Shown in pieces: positions 47,701 through 60,773 of a DNA stretch of 64,000 nt. Below the pieces are notes generated by a model, which saw only the letters and a program-made list of their open reading frames with translations, did not search any database and was not told where the DNA came from. Each line of letters starts with the position of its first letter. Within the stretch, counting starts at the first letter, position 1. The DNA lies in contig NC_080590.1 of NCBI RefSeq assembly GCF_029962835.1, forward strand, positions 57,348,001 to 57,412,000, given 5' to 3'. The DNA comes from Magnolia sinica (Eukaryota; Streptophyta; Magnoliopsida; Magnoliales; Magnoliaceae). A program made the translations under genes and the position numbers.

Positions 47701-49270
47701 TTTTTTATTCTTTTTTCTTTCTATTCGCTTTGCGTTCAAGCCAGTCATGTCTGGCTGAACCTCTTAGCTAGGGCTAAGAGGTGAAGCCTGTAGCGAGACG
47801 GGAGACTACTTTATACTTTAAATATGAATGCATGAACTGAATTTGTTCTTTGATGATTATTATAAGGAATACTTTTATTAGTCTTTAATGGTCTGTTGTG
47901 ACTGAAATTACAATGGAGTTGCAATGGCTTTTAATATTTCTCTCCCTTTTTATGATTATGAAATCAGGAAGCCCTGTTGTTCATCATTGCTCCATGGGCA
48001 TGGTAGGATGACAGTACCCTTCCTGATCCTCATACATTGTTGATTGGTTGGTAATTAGTTTAATCCTGTCGTCGGCTTTGTCTCCTGGGCATGGTTAGAT
48101 GACGGAATCCATTCTAATTCATACACCTTTCATCTCTTGAAACCTATATCAATGGCAGTTCAGTAAATTTCCATAATTTGTGATACTAGCATAAGATCTC
48201 CCTGATCTCTACAAGTGGATCCTCTGAATCCCTAGTTTCCTTTCTCTGAAGTCTTAGATACTTATTCCACAATTATTTCCTAAATTATATCACTTCTCAG
48301 TCTAGTTCTATTTCTACTTGATTTTAGATAACGTACAGGTATCAGTCCCTGTGGATTCGACCTCGGTCTTACCGAGTTTATTACTACATCACAACCCTAT
48401 ACTTGGGGAGTGAACAGAGGCTCTGCTGCTGCACAGTGGCAGCGTGTGGAGAGGAATGGAGAGAGAAAAGGGAGCAGAGAGAGAAAAGGGAGCAGAGGCT
48501 GGGTTTTCCCTCTCTTTCCTTCTTGTTCTTTTCCTTTCCTTTTTATTTTTATTTTGTTGTTTAATCAGCCCATCCATGTGTGGCTAATCCTCTTAGCTAG
48601 GGCTAAGAGGTGAAGCCTGTAGCGAGATGGGAGACACTATTTCATGCATTTAATTTAAAATTTTGAACTGAACTTGGTTTTAAAGTTAATTATTAAAGGA
48701 ATAGTTTCTCTCAGTCTTTAATAGTCTGTTGTGACTGAAATTACAATGGATTTGCATGGCTTTGAATATTTCTTTTTTTCTTTCAATGTTTATGACGTCA
48801 GGAGGCCCTGTTGTTCACCATCGTCTCCTGGGCATGGTTGGATGGTAGTTTCCTTCCTAACCTTCATAACATGTGGTTTGGTTGGTGAATTAGTTTAATC
48901 CTGTTGTTTGCTTTGTCTCCTAGGCATGGTTAGATGATGGAATCCATTCTAATTCATACACCTTTCACCTCTTGAAAACTATATCAAGTAAGTTCAGTTT
49001 GATTTCCATAAATCTTAATGCAGGCATAAGATCTCCCTGATCCCTACAAGTGGATCCTCTGAATCCCTAGTTTCCTTCCTCTGAATTCCATAAAGTTTTA
49101 GATAATTATTCCACAATTGTTTCTTAAATTCTATTTGGTTAGTTCATATCTTAGTCTAGTTCTATTTCTACCTAGTTTCAGGAAACGTACAAGTTTCAGT
49201 CCCTGTGGATTCGACCTCGGTCTTACCGAGTTTATTACTACATCACAACCCTATACTTGGGGAGTGAACA
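44800..49270 (+). repeat. 5' LTR of the Athila-like element, enlarged by a nested solo LTR
   Basis: The outer parts 44800-46196 and 48422-49270 match the 3' LTR at 56851-59089 in order. The 2.2 kb between them is an independent LTR copy. Removing that copy and one GAGGC leaves about 2.25 kb, the size of the 3' LTR. Confidence 0.92.
46197..48416 (+). repeat. Solo LTR of the same Athila-like family, nested in the 5' LTR
   Basis: It starts TGTTGAGGGTCAAATATTGC and ends GGGGAGTGAACA, the same ends as the host LTR, and is flanked by GAGGC on both sides (46192-46196 and 48417-48421). Its sequence is clearly more diverged from the host LTR pair than those two are from each other, so it comes from a different source copy. 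It most likely arrived as a full element and was reduced by LTR-LTR recombination. Confidence 0.93.
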
Positions 49271-50033
49271 AGTTTTTAGCGCCATTGCCGGGGACTGACG
49301 GTTACGATTTTCTGAAATTAATTGGTTTTAGGATTAGTTTAAGATTAGGATTTTACTAACCTTAGTTTTTATTTATTTATTTATTTATTTTTATTTGAGT
49401 TCAAAACTAACTTGTTTCCTGTTTTATAGGATCTGGACATAAGTTTCTCAATTGGTAATTCCTTCCTAATCTCTCTACTTTTTCATATTTTTAGAATTAG
49501 GGTTTAAATTTTAGAAATTTTCTAATTCTAGTATCCTCCCTTCTATAGGAAATAGTTTATTTTTAGAATTTAGGTTATTTCTTTCCCTTCTTAGAAATTA
49601 ACTTTCTATTTTTATTTTATTTTAGTAACTTTCTAATTCTAACACTTTTAGAATCTAATTTTGTTTCCTAATTTATTTTTAGAATTTTTGATTAGGAACT
49701 AACCTTCTTATTTAGTAGGCCTTTAAGATAGAAATTTCTAATTCGGTAAGCTCCGTCCCTACTTTCTATTTTTCAGTTCTCTTTTAATAATTTCCTTTCT
49801 AGTTTAGATCTTTCCTAATTTATTTTAGAAATTTCCATTGTCTTTTAAGAATTCCTTCTTTTAGAAATTAATTTACTGCTAATTTTCTTTTGAAGGATCA
49901 TTCTTCTCTTTTTAGAATCTAACTTATTTTTGTTTTATTTTGCAGGTTTTTAACTTAGGACTTCAATTTGGTAATCTCTTTCCAAACTCTCTCTTTCTTT
50001 CTAGATTTTCTTTTCCTTTCTTAGGATTAGACT
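49271..50033 (+). other. Leader of the Athila-like element
   Basis: After two spacer bases comes a primer-site-like TTTTTAGCGCCATTGCCGGG, similar to the tRNA-Asp type site of Athila elements. A T-rich leader with many TTTTAGAATT and TTTCTAATTC units follows. It is non-coding. Confidence 0.8.
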
Positions 50034-51127
50034 TTGAATTTGATTGAGGGCTGCGAGTGTTTCATGCCCAAGTGGGCCCGTGACAACACTCGATGTCTCT
50101 TGACTGAAGGAGGATTGGTTGAGGGGTTGACTATTCATCGCAGGACTAGACACCGCTCGAAATCCCCTGAGTTAACTGAAGTTATGACTGAAGACCAACC
50201 TCCTCTACTTCCACCAAGGGTGGAGGATACCCAAGATGAAAATGAGGTGCAACAGGCACCCCCGCCTCGTACTTTACGAGATTATCTACAACCGGCGGGA
50301 GTGAGTATGCCCTCATGCATGATTTTTCCTGAAAACACGGGACAAATGGACATCAAGCCAGGAGTTATCCAACTCCTTCCCAAATTCCATGGACTTGAAT
50401 CAGAAAGTCCATATTTACATTTGAAAGAGTTCGATGAGATTATAGCTACATTATGTTTTCCTAATGTATCTGAGGATACAATTAGGCTGAAACTCTTTCC
50501 TTTTTCCTTAAAAAGAAGGCTAAGACGTGGTTACATTCACTGCGTCCTAGATCCATTGGCACATGGAACGATATGCAGAGGGAATTCATAAAAAAATTCT
50601 TCCCACCTCATAAAATGATTACCCTCAGAAAAGCGATCATGAACTTTGCCCAAAAGGAAGATGAAACATTCTTCCAATGTTGGGAAAGGTTCAAAGATTT
50701 GGTCAGTTCATGCCCACAACACGGATTTGAAACGTGGCGCATTACAAATTTTTTCTATGATAGATTGACATCTTCCATGCGCCAAATGGTCGAGACAATG
50801 TGTAATGGAGAGTTCATCAACAAAGATGTTGACGAGGTATGGGATTACCTCGATAGTCTCGCTGAAAAAACACAATCATGGGACTATTACCCAATGGCGA
50901 ACACCATGTCTAGGCCGACTCAATTAAAGGAGAAAGGTGGACTATATCTCTTGAAAGAAGAGGATGATCTCAAGTGTAAAGTGACTACGCTCATAAGGAA
51001 AGTTGAGGCCATGGAAGGAAAGAAGGATAAGGTCAATGAAATTGTTTGCGGCATCTGTGATTGCAACATTCACACAACTGAAAACTGTCCTACAATACCT
51101 GCCTTTCGAGGAGTGTTGAATGAATAA
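50034..51127 (+). mobile_element. Gag region of the Athila-like element
   Basis: The product resembles the retrotransposon gag domain of Athila elements: LRDYLQPAGVSMPSCMIFP, GVIQLLPKFHGLESESPYLHL, then KFFPPHKMITLRKAIMNFAQ and FFYDRLTSSMRQMVETMCNG. It is the structural protein region. It is broken. Confidence 0.88.
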
Positions 51128-51463
51128 GCCGATGCCGTAAATAACTATCAAAGACCTTTTACTGGACCTAACTCCAACACATACAATCCTGGCTGAAAAA
51201 ATCATCCAAACTTTAGTTGGAGGAATGGACCAACGGCGACTCCTCCAGGTTTCTTCAATCAAAATCCAAATCAAGTGAAACCTCAAGAGGAACCGGTTCA
51301 AAATCCCATACAAGAACTGGCTCAGGCAATGCGGGGAATTACATATTTTATGCAAAAGATAGATTCTCGTATGACGGTTATAGAAAAGGGGATGCTTCCT
51401 GCACAACCTCTCCCCAATCCTAAACCGCAGTACGAGAATAATGATCACAGCTCTTCAAATTAG

Positions 51464-54400
51464 ATGGGGCATGTTAAATCCATCACCACTCTTAGGAGTG
51501 GGAAGATCATTGATAAAACTCTTCCGGTTAGGCCCGAAAAGCCTCAAGAACCAGAAGAGGACAACAATGATGGATCCAGTGATGACCCACAAAAAGTAGA
51601 ACCGGAACTTCTAGAGAAGCCAGTTGCTCCGTTCCCCCAACGGTTGGTTTCACCAAAACCTCTCTCTAACTCTCAGGATATACTAGAGGTGTTGAAACAA
51701 GTGAAAGTTAACATTCCTCTACTTGATGTCGTTAAACAGATACCTTCATATGCCAAATTCTTGAAAGACTTATGCACGACCAAAAGACGGAAAATTATTC
51801 AAAAGAAAATCTTCTTAACTGAGAAAGTGAGTGCCATCCTGAAGCAAGACGTGCCACAGAAATTCAAGGATCCCGGTAGCCCAACCATATCATGTGTAAT
51901 CGGGAACCATCGAATTGATCACGTACTTCTTGACTTAGGAGCGAGCGTCAATCTGATTCCCTACTCGATATACAAACAGTTAGGTTTGGGTGAATTAAAA
52001 CCCACCCTAACCACACTACAACTTGCTGATCGCTCTGTTCGTGTACCAAGAGGGATAACTGAGGATGTGTTAGTCCAGGTCGATAGATTTTACTACCCTG
52101 TAGATTTTATCATCATGGACACCGAACCCATCAATAACATGAGCACTCAGATTCTCGTCATTCTTGGTCGCCCATTCCTTGCCACGTCAAATGCAATTAT
52201 CAATTACAGGAATGGTATCATGACCATGTCTTTTGGAAATTTGACATTGGAGTCAAACATTTTTTTCAATAACGGCAGCAACTCAGAGGATGATGACGAT
52301 TTCCACGACATTAACATGATTGACTCTTTCGTGGAAGATACGACACCTCTGACCTTATCCTCCGACCATCTAGAGACGTGCCTGGCCCACTCCCATGATT
52401 TTGATGATGACATGATTAGGGAGACGTGTGCCTTGCTTGATACTGCACCGGTACTTGAAGTTAATCGGTGGAGGCCACAATTTGAAGAATTGCCACAAAC
52501 TGATGTAGTGCCTCTACCGTCTAACCTCAAGCCGCCGAAGCTTGACCTAAAACCTTTGCCCTCTGATTTGAAATATGCCTATTTAGGTCAAGATAAGACA
52601 TACCCGGTGGTGATCTCTGCCCACCTGGAGAAAGAACAGGAGAGTATGCTTATATCTACTCTCATTGAGCATAAAGGAGCCCTGGGATGGACGATAGCGG
52701 ACCTCAAGGGAATCGATCCCTCGATTTGTACTCACCGCATATATCTTGAGGATAATGCAAAAACCGCTCGGCAACCACAACGTAGACTAAATCCAAACAT
52801 GAAGGAAGTGGTTAAAGCCGAGGTTCTTAAACTATTGGACGTAGGTATTATATACCCTATATCTGATAGTCAATGGGTGAGTCCAACTCAAGTGGTCCCT
52901 AAGAAGTCCGGAATCACCATTGTAGCCAATGCTAATAATGAACTCGTGCCAACTAGAGTCACTACTGGTTGGAGAATGTGCAATGACTACAGGAAATTGA
53001 ATACCGTCACGAGGAAAGACCACTTTCCTTTACCATTCATTGATCAGATCCTGGAAAGGTTGGCCGGTCATTCCTATTACAGTTTCCTTGACGGGTATTC
53101 GGGCTACAACCAGATAGAGATAGCCCCTGAAGACCAGGAAAAGACCACATTTACATGTCCCTACGGCACCTTTGCCTATCGAAGGATGCCATTTGGACTA
53201 TGTAATGCCCCTGCCACTTTTCAGCGATGTATGCTTAGTATTTTTTCTGACATGGTGGGGCAATATCTAGAGGTCTTCATGGACGACTTCTCTGTTTATG
53301 GTCCATCTTTTAGCAAATGCTTGGAAAGTCTTAAATGTGTGCTGAAAAGATGTGAAGAAAAGAACTTGGTACTTAATTGGGAGAAGTGCCATTTCATGGT
53401 TCAGAAGGGAATTGTCCTTGGGCATATCATCTCGTCCAAAGGAATCGAGGTAGATAAGGCAAAAATCGATCTTATCTCTAACCTACCTCCACCCAAGAAC
53501 ATCAGAGACGTGCGATCCTTCTTAGGACACGCAGGATTTTACAGGCGATTCATAAAGGACTTTAGTCTCCTCTCTCGTCCTTTATGTAATCTTCTTCAAA
53601 AGGATGCGCCGTACGAGTGGACTGAGCAATGCCAGGAAGCTTTCACCAAGCTCAAGGGCACGTTAACTACTGCACCTATCATGCAGCCACCCGACTGGAG
53701 CATTCCTTTTGAGCTTATGTGCGACGCTTCTGATTATGCTCTTGGGGCGGTCCTAGGCCAGAGAAAAGATAAGAGGCCCTACGTCATTCATTACGCAAGT
53801 AGAACTTTAAATTCTGCCCAGGTAAACTACTCGACTACGGAAAATGAACTCTTAGCTGTAGTGTTCGCCTTGGATAAATTTAGGTCCTACTTGATCGGAT
53901 CCAAGATCATTATCTACACAGATCATGCGGCACTTAAGTATCTTCTTTCTAAGAATGATTCTAAGCCCCATTTGATACGATGGATCCTTCTACTCCAAGA
54001 ATTTGATTTGAAAATTAAAGATAAAAAGGGAGTAGAGAACGTAGTGGCCGATCACCTTTCTCGCCTTAATACATCTGATTCCCTTGAGGCGACTCATATC
54101 AACGACATGTTCCCTGATGAATAACTGTTCCGAGTCTCTCATTCACCTTGGTTCGCTGATATTGCTAATTATCTTGCTACAGGTGCCATACCAACACAGT
54201 GGACTGCGCAAGATAAGAAGAAATTCTTCACCGAGGTGCGCAACTTTTTCTGGGATGATCCTTACTTATTTAAATATTGCCCAGACCAAATCCTAAGGAG
54301 ATGTGTACCAGACGATGAGCATCAAAGCGTCATCTCCTTCTGTCACTCAGAGGCCTGTGGTGGTCACTTTTCTGCTAAAAAGACCACGGCCAAGATTCTG

Positions 54401-55441
54401 CAGTGTGGCTTTTACTGGCCCACTATGTTTAGGGACACTCATGAGTTTTGCAAAGCTTGTGAGCGTTGTCAGAAATTGGGAGCATTGTCCCATCGAAATA
54501 TGATGCCTTTGAATCCCATCCTTATCATTGAAGCATTTGATTGCTGGGGCATCGATTTCATGGGACCATTCCCCCAATCATTTGGGAATCTGTATATTTT
54601 GCTCGCCGTGGATTATGTCACTAAATGGGTCGAAGCGATTCCGTGTCGAAAGAATGACCATCGCACGGTCATTAAATTTCTAAAAGAAAACATCCTTTCT
54701 CGATTCGGAACGCCTCGGGCCATCATTAGTGATGGGGGCTCACACTTTTGTAATATACCATTCGAGAGCTTAATGAAGAAATACGGTATCTCTCATAAGG
54801 TGAGCACCCCATACCATCCACAGACAAGTGGGCAAGCCGATATTTCTAATAGGGAGATTAAACACATCTTGGAGAAGACGGTCAACCCTGATCGTAAGGA
54901 TTGGTCAATTCGATTGACCGATGCCTTATGGGCATACCGTACTGCATTTAAAACCCCTATTGGAATGTCTCCCTTTAGACTTGTCTATGGGAAAGCTTGT
55001 CACTTGCCTATGGAGCTGGAACATAAAGCGTACTGGGCGATCAAAAATCTAAATTTCAATCTGGACAACGCTGGCTCGCTACGCAAACTTCAATTGAATG
55101 AACTTGAAGAAATCCGGAATGATGCGTACGATAATTCGAGAATTTACAAGGACAAGATGAAAGCATTTCATGACCAACACATTTTACGAAAATCATTCAT
55201 GCCTGGTCAGAAGGTCCTTTTGTACAATTCTCGATTACATCTCTTTCCGGGTAAGCTTCGATCTCGTTGGACCGGCCCTTACATTGTTGATACTGTTTTT
55301 CCTCATGGGGCCGTTGAGATAAGAGATCCCGACAATGGCAAGGAGTTTAAAGTCAATGGCCATCGATTGAAACCATTTGTCGAGAAATTTGATTCAGAGG
55401 ACATGTCCATGCCTCTGACTGATCTTGTTTACCAGGATTGA
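51464..55441 (+). mobile_element. Pol region of the Athila-like element
   Basis: Domains in order are an aspartic protease (VLLDLGASVNLIPYS, ILGRPFLAT), reverse transcriptase (RKLNTVTRKDHFPLPFIDQI, PFGLCNAPATFQRCM, VFMDDFSVYG), RNase H (FELMCDASDYALGAVLGQR, YTDHAALKYL), and integrase (HHxxCC-type finger at about 54340-54470, then [39 protein letters not shown]). The C-terminus has [16 protein letters not shown]. The text is characteristic of Athila. Most of it is one long reading segment, and it has few breaks. Confidence 0.95.
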
Positions 55442-56850
55442 TCTCCTAGTCTGATGGAGGTATAGGTAGGTTTCCTGTTTTCTTAGGACTAGAGTAGTTG
55501 CTTTATTTGTCTGGCTGAAGACGGTAAACTTAGCGCTCCTGGGAGGCATCCCAGCTCTTCATTTCATTTTGTTTATATCATTAGTTAGTCCAATGTTTGT
55601 GGGTAACATTACTGCAAACCCTCACGAGACTATAACTCGTCCACTAGGGGTAACCTAGGGGTTTAAAGGCTTGTTGCATATGCTAATGCAATCGAGAGTA
55701 CCTACGAAAGTGGTGTAGGTAGGATTTCATTTTTGTTATTTTTATTTTATTTTTGTTGGTTTCTCTCTTGTGCTGACCCCCTATTACGTAGATATCTTTG
55801 GAAAGCCTCTTGATTCTTTCGTCCAGGTACTATCTTTCCATCACTCCTCTTATATTTCCGTGGTCCCATGTGCATCGCATGTTTATTTCTTTTACATTGA
55901 GGACAATGTAGCTTTTAGGTTGGGGGTGGGAGATTAGGTTACCTAATCAGTGTTTTCTTCATCTTGAGCAAAAATTGTGAAAATTTTTAAAATTTTTTCT
56001 GAACATTCTTGTGAATTCGAAGTGATTTTGAGGGCCATCTTGGATTTAGAATTACAAGATAAGTGAATATGGGTGATTTACTACTCTTGGATTCAGTTGC
56101 TCGTTAGATTTCACAGTTAAGTTTGAATTATTAATCCATGATTAGAAGTTGTAAACATTGATTGAGTCATGATTTCACATGTCACATCTCGCTTACACAT
56201 TAAGATTTCAGTTTGAAACTGAAGGGTTAATTTGGTAATCACTGAGCATGACAAAAACCAGCCTAAAAGATTTGGCCATCAGGGTATAAAAAAGAATTAC
56301 ACCATGGGTTTGCTCCCTATAGGTGAGAATTCGCCATGATTAACAGTTGGAAAGAGATGGGCGACTAGTTTCACCATAGGTTTGCTCCTTATAAGTGAAA
56401 ATTTGATTCCCATCTTGAAATTAAAAAAAAAAAAAAAAAACTAGAAAAATGAAAGAATGATCTGTGGGGCAAAGTTCTGGTTTAGGTGATGGTAGTTATG
56501 ATTTTTTATTTTTTATTTTTTATTTTTTTATTTTTTTTTATTGATTACCAATGATGTCGTGAAATTGACAATTTGATCTCTTAATGATTGATAAGTCAAG
56601 ATTAGACTTTACATCCATGGAACTCAATATTTAGAATCGTTCTAATTAATGGATTAATATTTGAGCTTGATTATGAAGTTTACCATGAGCTTGATTTCAG
56701 GAGAAAGTAATGCCAACATTCATGAATCTCAGAATTCGAATACTGAATTGTTTTTCATAACTCTCTTGAGTTTGTAGAAATTGTCTTATAATTCTCAACT
56801 TATTTTTCGCATACTTTACTTGGGACTAGCAAAATGCTGGTTGGGGGTTG
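55442..56850 (+). other. 3' non-coding region of the Athila-like element
   Basis: No coding region is seen. It contains the family-typical GAGGACAATGTAGCTTTTAG followed by GTTGGGGGTGGG (55899-55930), a possible internal polypurine tract, and TTATTTTTTATTTT low complexity (56495-56545). The final TTGGGGGTTG directly precedes the 3' LTR. Confidence 0.8.
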
Positions 56851-59089
56851 TGTTGAGGGTCAAATATTGAATATCAGACCCAGTTGTTGCCTAGATTTAT
56901 GAATATGGCACCATTTAATAGCTCATTTTAATCATGTTTCTGTTGCAAGGTCGAATTGTGAGCTGGGACTGGATCGGGATGCTAAAAGCATGGAATTAAC
57001 GTTCAAAATGCATCAAGGCAAGGGACGGACCCCAGGAGACCAAGATCGATGGATGTGCATGCTAGGGATCCAAGAAAATTGAGGAACTGAAGCTCAAGTG
57101 GCCTGAAAAGTGTCCAGAATGCAAGATCATAGGGTTCCCACCATCCGATCAGTTCGAAACTCCATATGTGGCCTAAAGACCACAAATTAACCGAACATGA
57201 CGGATTTCAACCCTCAGATCCCTCCAGAAGTGGCCCAATGGACAGATCAGCCCCTTTAATCATTATGTGGGGCCCGCCTGATATCTGAATATACTTCAAA
57301 ATTGGTATGGACGGTTTATAGGATATGACAGAATGGATGGACGGAACGGATTTCATAAATATATCAAAATGGACCCTATGCTGCAGTGCGTGTGCACCAT
57401 ATACTTGAAGACGCGCGGTGCACTGAACCAACACAAGCGGTCAAGCAGCGTTTGACCGCAAGCTCCCGCACGCAACAGAGAAGGCTCTGTTTCGTGAACC
57501 GATCGCTCTGAGCTTGTAGTGGGCCACCATCCGAGGTTTTCAGGTCAATCTGGACCGTTCAGTAGACCCTAACAGCGCAGCTAACGTGGACCTAGGAGAG
57601 AAAATTTCAGAAGGCAGTATAGATTAGAAATCAACCGTTCAAACACAAGACGAATGGTGAAAGGAGAAATCCAGTGGGCCGCGCGGAATCTAATCTACAT
57701 TCCGTTTTTCCTAACCTGTTTTTCGCCGGGAATCAAATGGACGGAGTGGATTTCTCATCTGACCCTGATTGAGGACCCCGCTAGGATCCAGCAGAACTGA
57801 TAGGCGGTCCCTGTTTCGCGGACGTCTGGGAAACCCGGCCGCTGTGGGCCCTTCTGCGCTTCTGATCAACATCAGGTCGATGATCCAGACCATCCAGACT
57901 TATGCTGACAAGGTGTTGATCCTGTCCAAGAAGTTCGAATGGATCAGATAGCTGAAACAGATCGGCTATTGCGCCAAATGCGGGTCCTCCGCCTGTTGCT
58001 GCGAAAGCTCTTCTATTCCGACTCCAACACAGTCTCTTATGCGAAAAACTTCCGCATGGAGGACGGAAATTGGGTGCTGATGAGAGTGCTATAAAAAAAA
58101 GAGAGAGAGAAAGTGTAAGGCATTGAAAGGGAGGTCGGCTGGAGGTGGTCTTTGGTTGGGAAAAAGGATTGAAGGAAGAAAAATGCGAAGAGAACGGTGT
58201 TTTTTCTCCTGCTGGACATGGCTGAAAGGAGGCTTTGCTGAGGAGGCTTTGCTGCTGCACAGTGGTAGTGTGTGGAGAGGAACGGAGAGAGAAAAGGGAG
58301 CAGAGAGAGAAAAGGGAGCAGAGGCTGGGTTTTCCCTCTCTTTCCTTCTTGTTCTTTTCCTTTCCTTTTTATTTTTATTTTGTTATTTAATCAGCCCATC
58401 CATGTGTGGCTAATCCTCTTAGCTAGGGCTAAGAGGTGAAGCCTGTAGCGAGATGGGAGACTACTTTATGCTTTAAATATGAATGCATGAACTGAATTTG
58501 TTCTTTGATGATTATGAAAGGACTGTTTTTAGTCTTTAATAGTCTGTTGTGACTGAAATTACAATGGATTTGCAATGGCTTTAAATATTTCTTTTTTTCT
58601 TTCAATGTTTATGACGTCAGGAGGCCCTGTTGTTCACCATCGTCTCCTGGGCATGGTTAAATGGTAGTTTCCTTCCTAACCTTCATAACATGTGGTTTGG
58701 TTGGTGAATTAGTTTAATCCTGTTGTTTGCTTTGTCTCCTAGGCATGGTTAGATGATGGAATCCATTCTAATTCATACACCTTTCACCTCTTGAAAACTA
58801 TATCAAGTAAGTTCAGTTTGATTTCCATAAATCTTAATGCAGGCATAAGATCTCCCTGATCCCTACAAGTGGATCCTCTGAATCCCTAGTTTCCTTCCTT
58901 TGAATTCCTTAAAGTTTTAGATAATTATTCCATAATTGTTTCTTAAATTCTATTTGGTTAGTTCATATCTTAGTCTAGTTCTATTTCTACCTAGTTTCAG
59001 GAAACGTACAAGTTTCAGTCCCTGTGGATTCGACCTCGGTCTTACCGAGTTTATTACTACATCACAACCCTATACTTGGGGAGTGAACA
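56851..59089 (+). repeat. 3' LTR of the Athila-like element
   Basis: This 2239-bp LTR begins TGTTGAGGGTCAAATATTGA and ends GGAGTGAACA. It is nearly identical to the outer parts of the 5' LTR. Confidence 0.95.
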
Positions 59090-59250
59090 CCTCATTCTTT
59101 AGTTCATGTTTAAAAATGATTTCTCCAAATGGATGAACGGTTTAGATACAACGCATATATTATGGTGAGGCCCACAAAACTTGGTGACGTCACTCAGTAA
59201 CGAGATACTAGTGAAGCCGTCAGTAGGTAATCCGCGTCTGAGAATCGGGG

Positions 59251-59650
59251 TGCCCTCAATTAGAATCCAGGGTGTGGACGACATGCATGATGGTTAGGTG
59301 CATGTCAACACATCGCGGTGGGCCCACAACTAACCGATTGCACCACAATTAGTTGCATGGGTCATCATGATGGGCTCGGGACATCCACTCTAACCTGCGT
59401 CAGACAAGCATGTATGTTTGATAATGGACGCAAAAATCAAGTCAATCCATGACTTAGGTGGGCCACGTACAGAATAGGGAACACTTGAGAGGGCACGCCC
59501 TCCCTACCAACTTTTCCTGCTCATGTGCCCCTCCTAAGTAATGGATTAGACTTAAAAAAAAAGAAAAAAAAAAAAAAGAAAAAGTAATGAATTGGAGTGA
59601 TTTTTAGGCATGCAGCTGAACAAGGACCACATGTTTGATGGTTGGAATGG
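59251..59650. other. Intergenic stretch with MITE-like text
   Basis: CATCGCGGTGGGCCCACAAC and CATGATGGGCTCGGGACATC suggest a further old MITE. An A-rich low-complexity patch lies at 59552-59584. No gene. Confidence 0.45.
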
Positions 59651-59667
59651 ATGTCAAGATGGTTTCC

Positions 59668-60151
59668 CATGAGGTGGAGTTGTGTGGGCCCCACCATCAT
59701 GTGTGTCAAACATCAACACCGTGCATTTGATGGGTCCTTTTAGGTTATGGGATATCCCAAAAATCAGCCATATACGGAACTCAAGTGTGCCATATCATTT
59801 AAAATCATGCAAAGACATGACTAAAACATATAAAATTACTTGGTGGGGCTCACCTGAGTTTTGGATGCAGCTGAAACTTGGTATGACTCCTCATCCAATT
59901 GGGACACACACAATGGATGAGCTGGATTTATGAACCACATCTCAGTGGGCCCAATAAATGATTATGAATGTTTTAATGGGACGGTAACCCCTCTCAATTG
60001 TTGTATGTGGTGTGGGCCACAAAAGTCATGGATTGACTTGATTTTTAAACCCATGGCCCACCATCGAATGGTGCATCTAGATGATGGGGTGGATTTTCGA
60101 CACACACGACGGTGGGCCCCCACAGCTCTTCCCATGAGGTTGACCTCATAG
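59668..60151. mobile_element. MITE, ATGAGGT-ended family
   Basis: The left end reads CATGAGGTGGAGTTGTGTGG and then GCCCCACCATCATGTGTGTC. The right end on the complement reads CTATGAGGTCAACCTCATGG and then GGGCCCACCGTCGTGTGTGTC. The long, diverged inverted ends and lack of coding fit a MITE of about 480 bp. A target duplication is not clear. Confidence 0.6.
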
Positions 60152-60154
60152 TAC

Positions 60155-60605
60155 ACCAAGTTACGTGGCCCCTACTATGATGTATTTGATGTTATATTCA
60201 AACCGTAGAGTTCATTTTAGGGCATGAGCCAAAAAATAGGCAAAGCCAAAGCTCAAGTTGACCACACTGGAGAAGATAGTGTGGATTGAACGCCCATCGT
60301 TAAAATCTTCTTGGGCCATGGGATTCTTGGATCAAATTGATATATTTTCTTTTTCCCTTAATTAAAGTATGTGTGACCTTTTGAACCAGTTGGATTGCAA
60401 ATGAACATCATGGTGAGACTTAGAAAGGTTTCAACTGTTGTCCTCATTATTATCTTTTTTATGTGGTATGGTCCACTTGAGCTTTGGATCTGCTAAATTT
60501 TTGGGTTCATGCCCTAAAATAATATGGCCAAATGGATCAAAGTTTTTAATATAACACACGTCATGGTGGGCCTATAGAACTTGATGACATTAACTAAGTC
60601 AGGTG
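60155..60605. mobile_element. MITE, GTGGGCC-CCAAGCTC family
   Basis: It has the standard blocks of the window's MITEs in order: GTGGCCCCTACTATGATGTAT, GGGCATGAGCCAAAAAATAG, CAAAGCTCAAG, then the inverted CTTGAGCTTTGGAT and CACGTCATGGTGGGCC. Ends are approximate and there is no coding. Confidence 0.6.
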
Positions 60606-60611
60606 TGGATT

Positions 60612-60773
60612 AGGTACCACCCTGTCGAGACCTAGCTAGAGGCAGACGGTCCTATCAGGATATGTGGGCCCACTGTGATGTATGTCTTTTATCCATACCA
60701 TCTATCCATTGTGAAAATTTATTTTATGACATAAACTAAAAAATGAAGCAATTGAATGATCCAGCGGACCACA
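60612..60773. mobile_element. Left part of a MITE cut by the LTR-type element at 60774
   Basis: GTGGGCCCACTGTGATGTATG and TTATCCATACCATCTATCC match the left halves of other MITEs here. The text breaks off at ...GACCACA, where TGTAACGTCCCGG begins. The right half would lie beyond the window. Confidence 0.55.

Larger units (their letters stand above)
44800..59089 (+). mobile_element. Athila-like Ty3/Gypsy element, 14.3 kb
   Basis: A fossil Ty3/Gypsy retrotransposon of the Athila type, with TGTTGAGGGTC...GAGTGAACA ends and a 5-bp target duplication CCTCA (44795-44799 and 59090-59094). The 5' LTR is 4.47 kb because it contains a solo LTR of the same family; the 3' LTR is 2.24 kb. The region after the 5' LTR holds the GCGCCATTGCCGGGGACTG site seen in Athila-type elements. 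Gag and pol fill 50034-55441, followed by 1.4 kb of non-coding sequence where some Athila elements have an extra open frame. It looks nearly whole, with a few breaks. The LTR pair is very similar by eye, so it is young. Confidence 0.93.
44390..59237. mobile_element. MITE of Mutator-like type, split by the Athila-like element
   Basis: The left part (44390-44794) begins ACGCAGATTAGCTACTGACG. The right part (59095-59237) ends, on the complement, ACGCGGATTACCTACTGACG. The inverted ends extend inward through TGACGTCACCAAGTTTTGTGGGCC and its partner. The flanks repeat TGAGAATCCGGG / TGAGAATCGGGG (44378-44389, 59239-59250), a target duplication of about 10 bp, which suits Mutator-like MITEs. Everything between 44800 and 59089 is the inserted LTR element. 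Confidence 0.82.

Noticed and set aside
44800-49270. A single native 4.5-kb LTR
   Set aside because: The 3' LTR is 2.24 kb, and the extra 2.2 kb begins and ends with full LTR termini and has its own GAGGC duplication.
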